30,907 bases of DNA, taken from NCBI GenBank assembly GCA_035296965.1, contig DATGZX010000138.1:1-30907 (forward strand), given 5' to 3'. Of the stretch, positions 22,171 through 30,623 are shown piece after piece. Positions within the stretch are counted from its first letter, which is position 1. The number at the start of each line of letters is the position of its first letter. Both the position numbers and the translations under genes were made by a program. The stretch is from DATGZX01 sp035296965. Lineage in GTDB: Bacteria; Planctomycetota; Planctomycetia; Gemmatales; Gemmataceae. The notes under the pieces were generated by a model. It saw only the letters and a program-made list of their open reading frames with translations, was not told the DNA's origin and searched no databases.

Positions 22171-23139
22171 TCAATGACTCCCAAGATACAGCACGATGAG
22201 CAGGGCCGCGATCATGACGAGGGCGCTCACGACAGACCGAGCGTAATCCCCCAGCATATGAACCCACGGGTTGACCGGATTCTCGGGCAGGCCGTACACC
22301 GACGGAGAATCGATCAGCAGGTAGAACGAGTGCAGCGGCGAGTACTGGGCGGTCGGCTTGTCGCCATAGAGGTAGGCGCTCGGGACGCCGCGTTTGTGCA
22401 GCTCTTCGACACGTTGTTGAGCACGCTGGCGCAGCTCATCAATCGGGCCGAACTGGATCGACTGCGTGGGGCATGCCTTGGCACAGGCGGGTACCAGGCC
22501 GTCGCGTTGGCGGTCGTAGCAAAGAGTGCATTTGTGGGCGTGGCCGTCGAAACTGGCTCGCGTAATCACGCCGAACGGACACGAGGCGATGCAGTAGGCG
22601 CAGCCGTTGCAAATGTCGGGCTGGATATAGACGTTGGTGAATTCGGTGTGCAGCAGGGCGCCCGTGGGGCAGGCTTGCTGACATGGTGCCGTCGCGCAGT
22701 GCTTGCAAACATCGCTCATCATCAGCCAGCGGCCCGGAGTGGGAACATCGGGCAACAGATCCAGCGAAAGGCGTGCGCCGTCGCGTTCCGGCCCCTCAGG
22801 ATCGGCCGCGGCGGCCGAGCCGTCGAGCGGGAATTGCTCGATGAACTTCACGTGCCGCCAGGACGTGGCGGACAGGGCGCCGGTATTGTCATAGCTGTTC
22901 CCGGTCCATTCGAGGCCGTCGGCGGGGAGCTGGTTCCATTGTTTGCAAGCGACTTCGCAGGCCTTGCAGCCGATGCAGACGGTCGTGTCTGTGTAAAATC
23001 CGGTGGCGCGCCGGGGTGCGGGAGGAACGCCGCGGCGGAAGGGCTTAAGAAGACGGTTCAACAGGGATGGAGACCCACCCGCGGGTGGCATTTCGCCCGT
23101 CTGCGGCGTTTCGGCCAATCTTGTTTCCGCGGTCGCCAT
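22171..23139 (-). CDS. fdhB: Formate dehydrogenase iron-sulfur subunit with four [4Fe-4S] clusters
   Basis: A 322-residue electron-transfer subunit of the FdnH/HybA/DmsB type. Four cysteine blocks are visible: 'CIGCKACEVAC' (about residues 55-65), 'CKHCATAPCQQACP', 'CNGCAYCIASCP' and 'CTLCYDRQRDGLVPACAKAC', giving 16 ligands for four clusters. A C-terminal membrane helix, 'SVVSALVMIAALLIVLYLG', ends the protein as in E. coli FdnH and could dock on the NrfD subunit. There is no Tat signal. ATG 23139 is preferred to TTG 23145: its ribosome site TGAGGA overlaps the FdhA stop codon, which implies coupling of the two genes. Confidence 0.95.
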   Translation of the reverse strand: MATAETRLAETPQTGEMPPAGGSPSLLNRLLKPFRRGVPPAPRRATGFYTDTTVCIGCKACEVACKQWNQLPADGLEWTGNSYDNTGALSATSWRHVKFIEQFPLDGSAAAADPEGPERDGARLSLDLLPDVPTPGRWLMMSDVCKHCATAPCQQACPTGALLHTEFTNVYIQPDICNGCAYCIASCPFGVITRASFDGHAHKCTLCYDRQRDGLVPACAKACPTQSIQFGPIDELRQRAQQRVEELHKRGVPSAYLYGDKPTAQYSPLHSFYLLIDSPSVYGLPENPVNPWVHMLGDYARSVVSALVMIAALLIVLYLGSH

Positions 23140-23148
23140 TGCCAATCC

Positions 23149-26100
23149 TCAGCGTAAGTGGCCCTCCGGTTGAGCGGCTGTGGGCGTGTCGGGAATGGTT
23201 GCACGCGTCGGCCAGGCGACCGGTGGGACGGTCGGGAGCAGGAGATCGCTCTCGAGGCGGCCGGCCTCGACCTGGCAAACGAATGCCTTGCCTTCGTGCA
23301 TGCTGACGTTCGGGTCGGCCACGAGCGACGTTAGATCGTTGGCGTTGCCGCCTACCGTCTCCCCGGCAAAGCTCCAGTGGAACGGCAGGCCGATCTGGTG
23401 GATCACACGCCCGTCGATCACCACGGGCCGCAAGCGGCGCGTCACCATCGCCCGCGCCGCCAGCCTGGCACGCGCGGAACGCACGGTCAGCCATTCTCCG
23501 TGAACGATGCCGCGTTCCGCTGCCAGCTCTGGACTCAGTTCGACGAACATCTCCGGCTGCAGCTCATTGAGCCAGCCGTTGAATCGGCTCATCGGCCCGC
23601 TCAAGTAGTGCTCGGTGAGCCGGAAGGTAGTAGCCACCACCGGGTATTCCACGGTCGGCGTCAAAGCCAGCAAGTTGAGCGGACCTGGAAACGTGCGCAC
23701 GGTCGGATTCGTCGCCTGCTTTGGGTAGAGCAGGTTGCCCACGGGCGATTCGATCGGTTCGTAATGCGTGGGCAAGGGCCCGTCCTTCACGGAGCCGGGG
23801 GCGAATAGCCAGCCCAAGCCGTCGGGCTTCATGATGAAGGGCTGGTTGCCGGCGATGGCGGCCATGCCCTTGGCGCCGGGCGGCGGCCGATAGTCGGGCG
23901 GCTTATCCACTTCGAAATCGGGCTGATCTGGACCGACCCATCGGCGTTTCTCCGCATCCCACCAGATGAGCTTCTTGCGTTCCGACCATGGCAGGCCGTC
24001 GGGGTCGGCGGAGGCGCGGTTGTACATGATGCGCCGGTTGTTGGGCCAGGCATAACCCCATTCGGGTTGGAGTGGGTTGTCGGTGATTTTGCGCTCGCGG
24101 GCACGATTGCGGCCTGGCTCGGGAAAGACGCCGCTGTAGATCCAGCAGCCGCACGCCGTCGAGCCGTCGTCCTTCAGCTCGGAGAAACCGCTGAGCAAGC
24201 GCGGCCGGCCGGTGCGTGGGTCGATCTCGTTCAGCTTGTGACCGTTGACCTCCATCAAGATCTTTTCGATGTCCGGCTCGCCTTCGATGCGGCTGACGCT
24301 GCCGTCGGGCAAACGCGGTTGGTGTTCGTGCTCGTAGTCCCAGGTGAGGCCTAATAGGGCTTGGTCGCGGATATTGGTCGAACCGGCATAAAGCTGCTTG
24401 AGACGTTTCCCCAGGTTGTAGACGAACCAGGCATCGGAACGGCAATCATCGGGCGGGTCAATGGCCTTGTCGTGCCACTGCAGCAGCCGTTGTGTGTTGG
24501 TGAGTGTGCCGTCCTTTTCCGGGCCGGCAGCCGCGGGGATGAAGAAAACCTCTGTTTTCACGTCGGCGGGAGGCGGCCCGCTCGGGTCGCTCTTCCAGAA
24601 GACAGCGCTCTCGGTCTCGAACCAGTCGAGCACTACCAGCCAGTCGAGATTGCGCAGGCCGGCGCGATGCAGCCCGGCATTCGGGCCGCCACCGCCTGGG
24701 TTCTGACCAAAGAGGAAATAGCCCTTCACTTCGCCACGCGACATGCGGTCGAATTCGGGAAGCTGAGAGTAATCGCGGTCGATGCGCGGCAGCCATCCGT
24801 AGCAATAATCGTTGGCGGCGTTGGCCGCGTCGCCGTACCACGCCTTGAGCAGGCTGACGATGAACTTGCGGAAGTTGACCCAGTAGCCGGTGGGCAGCCC
24901 TTCGTGCGCGACGTAGGAATCGAGATTGTCATGTTTTGCATCCGCTGCCGGCTGCGGGAGGTAGCCGGGCAGCAGATCGTACAGGGTCGGGATATCGGTC
25001 GAGCCTTGAATACTCGAGTGGCCGCGCATCGCCATGATGCCGCCTCCCGGCCGGCCCATGTTTCCCAAAAGAAGCTGCAAGATCCCGGCGGTGCGGATAA
25101 TCTGCACGCCTGTGGTGTGTTGCGTCCAGCCGACCGCGTAGACAATAGCGCTCGTGCGTTCTCGCCCGGAGTTGGCGCACAACGTGTCGGCGACATGCAC
25201 CAATTGCTGCGGAGTGCAGCCACACACCTTGGAGACTGCCTCGGGCGTGTAACGGGCAAAATGCCGGCGCAGGATCTGCATGATACAGCGCGGATGCTGC
25301 AACGTAGGATCGCGCGGCGGCTGGCCGGCGGGCGCAACCGCACCGTGGACGCCGGATTCTTGCTGCTGGGTGGTCCCGCCAGGGCCACTGCCGTCGGCGC
25401 CGTCGTTGGTGCCGGGCGAGCGCTCATAGCCCCAATGGCCTTTCTTGGCGTCATAGGTCCCGCCCTCGGGCTCGAAGCCGCTGAACAGCCCCGCCAGATC
25501 CTCCGTGTCGGCGAAGCCCTCCTCGATAATGGTTGAGGCGTTGGTGTAGCTCAAAACGTATTCCTTGAACCAGCGGTCCTGGCTCAGAACGTAGTGAATG
25601 AGTCCGCCAAGGAAAGCGACGTCGCTGCCGGCCCGGATGTTCACATAGCGATCGCACAGCGCCGACATGCGCGTGAAGCGCGGGTCAACGTGCATCAGGA
25701 CCGCCCCTTTCTCTTTCGCCTTCATGGGCCAGCGGAAGCCGACCGGATGTGCCTCCGCCATGTTAGAACCCATGAACAAGATGCAATCGCTGTTCGCCAG
25801 GTCTTGCTGGTAAGTGGTGGCCGCACCGCGGCCAAACGAGGCGCCCAGACCGGGCACCGAGGCGCTGTGTCATATTCGGGCCTGGTTTTCAATCGACACA
25901 ACGCCAAGACCACCTGCGAACAACTTCTTGATCAGGTAATTCTCCTCGTCATCCAGCGTCGCTCCGCCAAGGGTGCCGATGTTCCGGACGGAATTGAGCA
26001 GCCGGCCCCCCTCGTCGCGCCCGGTGAAGTCCGCAGCGCGCGCCTCCTTGATCCGCAGGGCAATCTGATCCAGCGCCCATTCGACTGGCCGGGTCTCCCA

Positions 26101-26412
26101 CTTTTCGGAGTAAGGTGCGCGATAGAGAACGTGCGTGATGCGATGCGGGTTGACGGCAAGTTGAAAGGCGTCGGCCCCCTTGGGGCAAAGGGTGCCCTCG
26201 TTGATGGGGCTGCGCGGATTGCCCTCGATGTCGATAAGCTTGCCGGCCTTGGTGTAGAGGAGCTGCCCACAGCCAACGGCGCAATAGGGACAAACGCTCT
26301 CGGTGACGGTGGCCCCACGCAGGCGCGACCCCTTTGCGGCCGTCTGGGGGCTGAACGGCTCGTGCCGTGGATCCGTAGGCTCGTTGTGTACAAAGAGGGG
26401 TAGGTGAAACAT
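23149..26412 (-). CDS. fdhA: Selenocysteine-containing formate dehydrogenase catalytic subunit
   Basis: A molybdopterin enzyme interconverting formate and CO2, read here as one 1087-residue selenoprotein. The N-terminal [4Fe-4S] ligands are C41, C44, C48 ('CPYCAVGCG') and C76 ('TLCPKG'). At codon 181 an in-frame UGA (25870-25872) is flanked by 'ENQARI' and 'HSASVPGLGASFGRGA', which aligns with the E. coli FdnG site around its selenocysteine (ACV-U-HGPTVA...FGRGA). The frame is otherwise open to 23149 and keeps full family similarity on both sides. A matching SECIS hairpin follows the UGA. Conventional gene calling would split it at the UGA. A Gly/Gln-rich insertion occurs at about residues 330-365. 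There is no twin-arginine signal, unlike FdnG. The ATG at 26412 has GAGGTCAAGG upstream. Confidence 0.93.
25840..25872 (-). promoter_or_regulatory. SECIS element and selenocysteine UGA in fdhA
   Basis: On the minus strand, UGA (25872-25870) is followed after 11 bases by GGUGCCC (25858-25852), the loop GGUCU (25851-25847) and GGGCGCC (25846-25840). The seven-base stem pairs fully, with one U-G. The GGUCU loop lies 18 nt after the UGA, the same loop and spacing I remember for E. coli fdhF, where SelB binds. This supports selenocysteine insertion over termination. Confidence 0.9.
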
Positions 26413-26469
26413 TGCCTTGACCTCAAGGATGGGTGCTTTCCGAAACAGGGGCGAAAGGCAAACGCTGTT

Positions 26470-27483
26470 CTACCGCCAGCGGCCTGCGGAGCCTGCTGAA
26501 AAAGGGGTCTGACCCCTTCCACGAATGGCGACAGATCCCCAAGAAAGCAGGAAATCAGTGAAGCTTCGTAGGGGGTCAGACCCCTTTTTCAGCAGGCTCC
26601 TGCGGCGGGCGGATGGCGGTATGCCCTTGGCCGGGGCCTGGCGAATGCGCTCGGCCCCAGTGTAAATATTGAAGCTATCCTGGCGCACGAAGCCCAGAAT
26701 CGTCAGGCCCTGTTCCTGCGCCAGTTCTACAGCCAGACTCGAAGGCGCGCCGACCGCGGCCAGAATCGGAATGCCGGCGACGGCCGCCTTTTGAACCAGC
26801 TCAAAGCTCGCCCGGCCACTGACCAGTAGCAGGCCCTCGCTCAAGGGCGTCTGCCCCGCGCGAAACCGGGCGCCAATGAGCTTGTCCAAAGCGTTATGGC
26901 GGCCCACGTCTTCACGCAGGCACAGCAGGCTCCCGGATGCATCGAACAGCGCCGCGGCATGCAAACCGCCCGTGCGATTGAAGACGGCCTGGGCCGCACG
27001 CAGCGTCTCAGGCAGCCTGTGAATGACCTCCGCATCAACGACAGGTTGGCCGGCAGCCGGCCGGTGCCGCATGCAGACGCGCACGGCCTCGAGCGAAGTT
27101 TTGCCGCAGACACCGCAGCTGGAAGTGGTATAGAAATGGCGTTCAAGCCGGCCAATTTCGACAGGGACTCCAGGGCTCAAGCCTACATGGACCACGTTTC
27201 CGTTCTTGCAGGTATGCACGTCTGCAAGCTGCTCGCGCGTGGTGATGATTCCTTCGCTGAAGAGGAAACCCACGGCAAGTTCGAGATCATCGCCCGGCGT
27301 CCGCATGGTCACCGAGACGTTGCGCTCGACACGCTGACCGTCCAGATCGCAGCCCAAACGGATTTCCAGCGGTTCCTCAACCGCCAGCGCATCCGGCTGG
27401 AAAGTCGACTCGGAGCCGTGCATGCGGCACACGGGCACGTCCGCCACGGCCTTTCTGTCGGCTTGGTCCATGCGTTCGCGCAC
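26470..27483 (-). CDS. fdhD: Formate dehydrogenase sulfurtransferase / accessory protein FdhD
   Basis: FdhD transfers sulfur from a cysteine desulfurase to the molybdenum (or tungsten) cofactor of formate dehydrogenase and is required for its activity. It has 'EEPLEIRL' near the N-terminus, 'GFLFSEGII' at about 72-80, the active-site pair C123-x-x-C126 in 'TSSCGVCGK', 'GGLHAAALF', 'REDVGRHNALDKLIG', 'SGRASFELVQKAA' and 'GFVRQDSFNIYTG'. The family normally ends there. This protein runs about 45 residues further, the tail being encoded by an inverted repeat element (26488-26600), so the natural end was probably displaced. The start is GTG at 27483 with GAGG five bases upstream. It lies 7 bp after the small membrane protein gene. 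Confidence 0.95.
   Translation of the reverse strand: MRERMDQADRKAVADVPVCRMHGSESTFQPDALAVEEPLEIRLGCDLDGQRVERNVSVTMRTPGDDLELAVGFLFSEGIITTREQLADVHTCKNGNVVHVGLSPGVPVEIGRLERHFYTTSSCGVCGKTSLEAVRVCMRHRPAAGQPVVDAEVIHRLPETLRAAQAVFNRTGGLHAAALFDASGSLLCLREDVGRHNALDKLIGARFRAGQTPLSEGLLLVSGRASFELVQKAAVAGIPILAAVGAPSSLAVELAQEQGLTILGFVRQDSFNIYTGAERIRQAPAKGIPPSARRRSLLKKGSDPLRSFTDFLLSWGSVAIRGRGQTPFSAGSAGRWR
26488..26600. repeat. BIME-like element: perfect 29-bp inverted repeat inside the fdhD 3' end
   Basis: The 29-bp arm at 26488-26516 reappears in exact inverted form at 26572-26600, separated by 55 bp. Each arm contains its own near-palindrome, AAGGGGTCTGACCCC. Two inverted REP-like units around a spacer are the hallmark of a BIME moved by REP-associated (RAYT) transposases; no such gene lies in the window. 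The element is translated as the last 40 or so residues of FdhD and separates fdhD from fdhA, where its strong RNA hairpin could change relative expression. Confidence 0.92.
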
Positions 27484-27490
27484 GCGCCCC

Positions 27491-27643
27491 TCACTTGAAA
27501 AGCACCACCGACTTTTTAGCGGTCTCCAGCACGCCCCAGGTCAACGGCACGCCTACCCAGAGCCAGCTGACGACGAGCCAAAAAATAGTAGCCGCATTCG
27601 TGCCCTTGCTAGGGCTAAGTTCGGGCGAGTTTCCTTCTGACAT
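27491..27643 (-). CDS. 50-residue membrane protein, putative MFS transporter small subunit
   Basis: A short gene lying exactly between the MFS transporter (12 bp before) and fdhD (7 bp after), preceded by a very good ribosome site, GAGGAGG, about six bases before the ATG. The 50-residue product has a polar N-terminus ('MSEGNSPELSPSKGTN'), one membrane helix ('IFWLVVSWLWVGVPLTWGV', 20-38) and a short basic tail ('TAKKSVVLFK'). This F-W...V-IPL-WGV...T pattern is what I recognise from the small subunits encoded after OFA-type oxalate/formate transporters. It probably associates with the transporter, though this is inferred from position and pattern. It is easily missed because of its size. Confidence 0.88.
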   Translation of the reverse strand: MSEGNSPELSPSKGTNAATIFWLVVSWLWVGVPLTWGVLETAKKSVVLFK

Positions 27644-27655
27644 GGGCTCCTCCTC

Positions 27656-29077
27656 TCAGCTTGGCCTGCCCGGCACCTTAGCCTGGGCGGCATCGAGTGC
27701 TGCACCGTTGCCACTGGGTTGCTGCTCTCCGGAAAAACCGAAGTGATGCCGGGCATCGACTTGTTTCACCAGGAAATTGCAAATGGCGCCGACAATGAGC
27801 AGCCCGGCCATGAGATACATGGTGACGTTATACGCGCTCGCCTTGGCCACGCCGTGCTCGATCTGATATTCGCGGATGTAATTGACCAAGACAGGTCCAG
27901 CGATCCCCGCGGCTGACCAGGCCGTCAGCAGCCGGCCGTGAATCGCGCCTACCTGCATCGTGCCGAACAGGTCGCGCAGATAGGCTGGGATCGTGGCAAA
28001 ACCGCCTCCATACATGCTCATGATAACAGCGTAGCCGAGCACGAATAAAATCATGTTGTCTATCCGTCCCACTGTGGGGATCAAGCTGTAAAGGGCCGCA
28101 CCCAGCAAGAAGAAGATGAAGTAAGTAGGCTTCCTGCCGATCTTGTCCGAGAGCGACGACCAGAAAAACCGCCCTCCCATGTTGAACAAGCTAAGCAGGC
28201 CGACGAAGCCGCCCGCCGCCGCAGCCGTCACCCCCTTGAACATCTCCTGAATCATGACCGAGGCCTGGCCAAGCACGCCGATGCCGGCAGTCACGTTCAG
28301 GAACAGGATGAGCCAGAGCAGATAGAACTGGGGCGTCTTGATCGCCTCGTCCGCCTCAACCTGCGCAGTCGTGATCAGTTTTTGCGACTGGGTTTGCGGA
28401 GTGAACCCGGCTGGCTTCCAGTCACGAGGCGGCATGCGCACCGTCGCGGCACCGAACAGCATGAACACGAAGTAACCCAACCCCATGACGATGAACGTTT
28501 CGAATACGCCGGTCGAGCTGGCGCTTTTGAAATGATCCATCAGGGCAACGCCGAGAGAGCTGCCGATCATCGCACCCCCGCCGAACCCCATGATCGCCAT
28601 GCCGGTGGCCATGCCAGGACGGTCGGGGAACCACTTGATCAGGGTGGACACAGGCGAAATGTAGCCCAGGCCCAGTCCGATGCCGCCCAGGACCCCGTAA
28701 CCGAGGTAGATAATGATGATTTGGTGATGATAAACGCCAATCGCGGAAACGAGAAAGCCGCCGCCAAAACAGCAAGCTGCAACGAACATTGCTTTGCGCG
28801 GCCCGACAAATTCCAACCATTTGCCAAAGAGTGCGGCGGAAAGTCCCAAAGTAACGATCCCGATGCTGAAGATCCAACCGAGCGTGGTCAGTTTCCAGTC
28901 GTCGGCTGCCTGGTGGTCGATGCCGATGACCCGCGTCAAGGGTTCGTTGAAAACGCTGAATGCATAAGCCTGCCCAATCGCGAGATGGATGGAAAGCGCC
29001 GCCGGCGGGATTAACCAGCGGTTGAAACCCTGCGGGGCAATCGTTCGTTCCCGGTCCAAAACGCCAAGAACCGACAT
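27656..29077 (-). CDS. OFA-family MFS transporter (oxalate/formate antiporter-like)
   Basis: A 473-residue, 12-helix major facilitator protein. The match to the oxalate:formate antiporter family rests on 'AIGQAYAFSVFNEPL' in helix 1, 'GYGVLGGIGLGLGYISPVST' in helix 4, 'LIKWFPDRPGMATGMAIMGFGGG', 'FNMGGRFFWSSLSDKIGRK' between helices 8 and 9, and 'GGGFATIPAYLRDLFG' in helix 10. It is the first gene of the formate operon, so formate, or an exchange of formate with another carboxylate, is the likely substrate. ATG 29077 is preferred to GTG 29095 because AAGG lies eight bases before it. The helix-5/6 region is slightly longer than usual. The promoter must lie in 29078-29400. Confidence 0.92.
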   Translation of the reverse strand: MSVLGVLDRERTIAPQGFNRWLIPPAALSIHLAIGQAYAFSVFNEPLTRVIGIDHQAADDWKLTTLGWIFSIGIVTLGLSAALFGKWLEFVGPRKAMFVAACCFGGGFLVSAIGVYHHQIIIIYLGYGVLGGIGLGLGYISPVSTLIKWFPDRPGMATGMAIMGFGGGAMIGSSLGVALMDHFKSASSTGVFETFIVMGLGYFVFMLFGAATVRMPPRDWKPAGFTPQTQSQKLITTAQVEADEAIKTPQFYLLWLILFLNVTAGIGVLGQASVMIQEMFKGVTAAAAGGFVGLLSLFNMGGRFFWSSLSDKIGRKPTYFIFFLLGAALYSLIPTVGRIDNMILFVLGYAVIMSMYGGGFATIPAYLRDLFGTMQVGAIHGRLLTAWSAAGIAGPVLVNYIREYQIEHGVAKASAYNVTMYLMAGLLIVGAICNFLVKQVDARHHFGFSGEQQPSGNGAALDAAQAKVPGRPS

Positions 29078-29400
29078 GGAGAGGTGCCCTTTCACCTGGC
29101 GCGGTGGGCAAGATTTTGCGGAAATCTGCGCATGCCTTTAATTATCATGGGCCAAAAGTTGCCAGAGGGGAAGAGAATTCATCAAGGCCCTCGTGGACAC
29201 ACCCTGTCCGCGCACACCCAATCAAGAAGACGCCGTGATGCCAGTCCACGGCTTGTTCAAGTTCGCCGCCGGTTTCTTCTCCAACCTCGCCAGCGGTTTC
29301 TTGAAATCCTCGCGGTCACATAACGGGTCGAGGTTCTTCTTCACGTTTTGTTCCGAATGAATTCGTTCGCGGATACAATAGCGTTCAGGAGGACGCCGCC
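29078..29400. other. Divergent promoter region between the formate operon and the DUF4058 gene
   Basis: About 320 bp. On the formate side the minus strand has GATAAT (29146-29141), a possible -10 box, but no convincing -35 at 16-18 bp. On the other side GGAGG precedes the DUF4058 ATG. A 40-codon open frame (29238-29360, plus strand) encodes a Phe-rich amphipathic peptide ('GLFKFAAGFFSNLASGFLKS'). Its ribosome site is poor, so I do not call it a gene. No riboswitch fold was recognised. Confidence 0.5.
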
Positions 29401-30123
29401 ATGCCGCTTCGTGACCACTTCCACCCGCCGTTGGCGGAGCAGCGCTCGTGGGAGGAACTCGACGGTGCCTGGCCCGGATCCATTGCTTTTCGGCTGAATT
29501 CCATCCTGCCGCCGAATTACTACTGCGGCCCTCGCGTTCACCTGGGCACGGCCATCGAAATTGACGTCGCGGCGTTCGAGAACGGCGACCCGCTGGGCGG
29601 CACGTACGATAGCGACGGGGGAGGCACCGCGGTATCTTGGGTGCCGGCCCGACCGACGCTGCTGCTGGACACAGATGACCCTATCCCGCCCGAATATGAA
29701 GTGCGCGTTTACGACGAGCGCCATGGCCGGCGGCTTGTAGCCGCGGTGGAGATCGTCAGCCCCGGAAACAAGGACCGGCCGGAGAGCCGTGAGGCGTTCG
29801 TTTCGAAATGTCGTACGCTGTTGCAACAGGACGTCTGTGTGGTGATCGTTGATCCGGTGACCGATCGTCCGGCGAACTTGTATGCGGAGTTGGCCGAGCG
29901 GATCAAGGCGGCCCCACCGGCGGTAGCAGCCAGCCCGATCTATGCTGTGTCGTGCCGCGGCATCAGATCCCGTGGCCGATGGCGCGTTGAAGCGTGGGAA
30001 CACGAACTGCTCGTCGGCTTGCCGCTACCGACCTTGCCGCTTTGGTTGACTAATTGCCTATCAGTACCACTGGAATTGGAGGCGAGTTACGAGGATACTT
30101 GCCGCGGTTTACGGATTGCTTGA
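29401..30123 (+). CDS. DUF4058 family protein
   Basis: A 240-residue protein with the DUF4058 pattern: 'FHPPLAEQRSWEELDGAWPG' at residues 7-26, 'LPPNYYCGPRVHLG', 'YEVRVYDERHGRRLVAAVEI', then 'VSPGNKDRPESREAFVSKC', and 'LPLPTLPLWL' near the end. The conserved E-I-V-S-P-x-N-K block resembles the catalytic core of some PD-(D/E)XK-like folds, but no activity has been shown to my knowledge. The family is abundant in planctomycetes and cyanobacteria, often in many copies per genome. GGAGG lies eight bases before the ATG. It converges with the HigBA pair. Confidence 0.9.
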   Translation: MPLRDHFHPPLAEQRSWEELDGAWPGSIAFRLNSILPPNYYCGPRVHLGTAIEIDVAAFENGDPLGGTYDSDGGGTAVSWVPARPTLLLDTDDPIPPEYEVRVYDERHGRRLVAAVEIVSPGNKDRPESREAFVSKCRTLLQQDVCVVIVDPVTDRPANLYAELAERIKAAPPAVAASPIYAVSCRGIRSRGRWRVEAWEHELLVGLPLPTLPLWLTNCLSVPLELEASYEDTCRGLRIA

Positions 30124-30185
30124 GCGATCACTTGCGACCGGAAGGCAATATTTCCATTGGGCCGCGGTTGTTGAATGGGTTGGCC

Positions 30186-30623
30186 TCACGCATTCGTGGT
30201 TTTCGGCATGAACACGGTCCCCGGCAACCCGAAGACCTTGGCCACGCTTTGCATTTGATTGACCGTGAAGTGCCGCTTGCCTGTCACTAACTCGCTCACG
30301 GTGGCCTTCGCCAGTCCGGTTGCTCGGCCCAGATCCGCTTGCGACATGCCCCGCTCCTCCAACATCTCGGCCAACAGCTCGTGAGGCGGCAATCGAGCTA
30401 CTGCGTAGTGTTCTTGTTCATAGACGATCACCAGATCGGATAGTGCGTCCAGGTAAGCCAGTTTGCCACCGTCCAGGTCCTCGCGCAACAAAGCATCAAT
30501 GACCGCCTGGGCTGCCGCCAGTTCCTGCTCATTCCTGATACTGGTGAGTGGATGGCGTTTTACCAACGCAAAGTAAGTGCCGGCGCTGGCGCGTGCTCGG
30601 TTCGCGGTTTTGGTTCGGTTCAT
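30186..30623 (-). CDS. higA: HigA-type antitoxin with helix-turn-helix domain
   Basis: A 145-residue antitoxin whose C-terminal half is an XRE helix-turn-helix: 'LAEMLEERGMSQADLGRATG', then 'LAKATVSELVTGKR', followed by 'VAKVFGLPGTVFMP'. The N-terminal half (about 15-80) is helical with a cluster 'EDLDGGKLAYLDALSDLVIVYE', the toxin-facing arrangement seen in HigA/MqsA-like antitoxins encoded after HigB. It likely neutralises HigB and represses its own operon. ATG 30623 overlaps the toxin stop (ATGA at 30623-30620), so the frame running further upstream is antisense-free toxin sequence in another frame and not part of this protein. Confidence 0.9.
   Translation of the reverse strand: MNRTKTANRARASAGTYFALVKRHPLTSIRNEQELAAAQAVIDALLREDLDGGKLAYLDALSDLVIVYEQEHYAVARLPPHELLAEMLEERGMSQADLGRATGLAKATVSELVTGKRHFTVNQMQSVAKVFGLPGTVFMPKTTNA

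Noticed and set aside
24361..25536. 391-codon plus-strand frame antisense to fdhA
   Set aside because: It is the shadow of a GC-rich coding region on the opposite strand, with no recognisable domain or ribosome site.
25857..25872. fdhA as a pseudogene broken by a nonsense mutation or as two genes
   Set aside because: The UGA sits exactly at the selenocysteine position of the family and is followed by a well-formed SECIS hairpin with the correct loop and spacing, and no other disabling change was seen.
29150..29175. TGGC...GGC pair resembling a sigma-54 promoter ahead of the formate operon
   Set aside because: On the minus strand the GG and GC elements are one base too close together, and the second block is GGC and not TTGC.
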